Below are positions 15,605 to 16,120 of a stretch of 16,120 nt of DNA, in pieces. The position numbers were made by a program, and so were the translations under genes. Each line of letters starts with the position of its first letter. Within the stretch, counting starts at the first letter, position 1. Origin of the DNA: Saprospiraceae bacterium (lineage in GTDB: Bacteria; Bacteroidota; Bacteroidia; Chitinophagales; Saprospiraceae); NCBI GenBank assembly GCA_016715105.1, contig JADKBO010000050.1, positions 1 to 16,120 of the forward strand, in the 5' to 3' direction. The notes beneath the pieces are model-generated. The model did not search any database. It saw only the letters and a program-made list of their open reading frames with translations, and was not told the origin of the DNA.

Positions 15605-15669
15605 AGCAAAGACTGATACCAACTTTGCATAAACAAACCTTTCCTATCTTTTAGAAACCAAGATAAATA

Positions 15670-15701
15670 TTGGACTTTTTTTCTGCTTTTGCTTACTTTT
15701 G
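15670..15701 (+). promoter_or_regulatory. Promoter of the DUF2200 gene
   Basis: TACTTTTG (15694-15701) matches TAnnTTTG exactly. A TTG at 15670-15672 lies 21 nt upstream in the -33 position. The predicted leader before ATG 15753 is about 45 nt. Both boxes and the spacing fit the Bacteroidota consensus. Confidence 0.55.
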
Positions 15702-15752
15702 AAAAGAGTTGAAGAAACTAACACCAAAATCATAAGATCAACAACTTTTTAA

Positions 15753-16109
15753 ATGAACAGTAATCTTGCCCGTGTTTATAAAATGAGTTTTGCCAGTGTG
15801 TACCCACACTACATCAACAAAGTGGAACGAAAGGGTAAAACAAAGGAAGAATTGGACGAAATCATTTTCTGGTTGACGGGTTACGACATGCCCGCTTTGC
15901 AACAAATCCTCACCGATAAAACTGATTTTGAAACATTTTTTAACCAAGCACCACAGCTCAATCCAAATGTTACAAAAATCACTGGTATGATTTGTGGTTA
16001 TCGGGTGGAGGAAATTGAAGATGATATCATGCGCAAGGTGCGTTATTTGGATAAATTGGTGGATGAGCTAGCTAAGGGCAAAAAGATGGAGAAGATTTTG
16101 AGGCAATAA
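15753..16109 (+). CDS. DUF2200 family protein
   Basis: A 118-residue soluble protein that matches DUF2200 (PF09966) over its whole length. The landmarks in order are VYPHYINKVERKGKTKEEL, IIFWLTGY, the DFETFFNQAP segment, ICGYRVEEIED, and the C-terminal helix RYLDKLVDELAKGKKMEKIL. Length is normal and no lesion is visible. No signal peptide or membrane helix, so cytoplasmic. The family is widespread in bacteria and has no established function; the conserved GYRVEEIEDxxM block suggests a small helical fold. It has its own promoter and stands at the right end of the window, 11 bp before the edge, so any downstream partner is not visible. Confidence 0.9.
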   Translation: MNSNLARVYKMSFASVYPHYINKVERKGKTKEELDEIIFWLTGYDMPALQQILTDKTDFETFFNQAPQLNPNVTKITGMICGYRVEEIEDDIMRKVRYLDKLVDELAKGKKMEKILRQ

Positions 16110-16120
16110 ACTGGGAACTG

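Overview
The window looks like an ordinary chromosomal stretch of a low-GC Bacteroidota, probably a relative of the Saprospiria or Flavobacteriia. The signs are AT-rich leaders without Shine-Dalgarno sequences, several -7 boxes of the Bacteroidota type (TAnnTTTG), and typical families: DUF2490, the OprO/P-like porin, Lumazine_bd_2/NTF2-like, DUF2200 and a PEP carboxykinase of the ATP type. No rRNA, tRNA, insertion sequence, phage gene or CRISPR array was found. The taxonomy is inferred from family content only.

Left part (1-6516, all minus strand): DUF2490 protein, SLC13-type dicarboxylate/Na+ symporter, universal stress protein, PEP carboxykinase (pckA, broken) and a short alpha-glucan phosphorylase. 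Together they suggest a C4-dicarboxylate and storage-carbon module: dicarboxylate import, conversion of oxaloacetate to PEP for gluconeogenesis, and release of glucose-1-phosphate from glycogen. A divergent intergenic region (6517-6963) carries a 7-bp tandem repeat and a hairpin. It separates this cluster from the plus-strand genes.

Right part (6964-16120, all plus strand): Na+/H+ antiporter nhaA (interrupted by one TGA), a secreted NTF2-like protein, an outer-membrane porin, an unrecognised polytopic membrane protein, a membrane-anchored diheme cytochrome c (frameshifted, first heme site damaged), two adjacent membrane proteins sharing a duplicated promoter, leader and N-terminus (the second Yip1-like and frameshifted), a secreted alpha/beta hydrolase, a small four-helix membrane protein (frameshifted) and a DUF2200 protein.

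The most striking property is the density of lesions. Five otherwise well-conserved genes carry frameshifts, a nonsense codon or a small deletion, mostly single-base indels in short homopolymer runs. Uncorrected sequencing or assembly error is the first explanation to exclude. Real decay is the alternative. I do not see a clear new defence or mobile system. The most original signals are the duplicated leader with its N-terminal tag (12816-13438), the apparent loss of the PLP lysine in the phosphorylase, and a long nested hairpin at 15118-15178.
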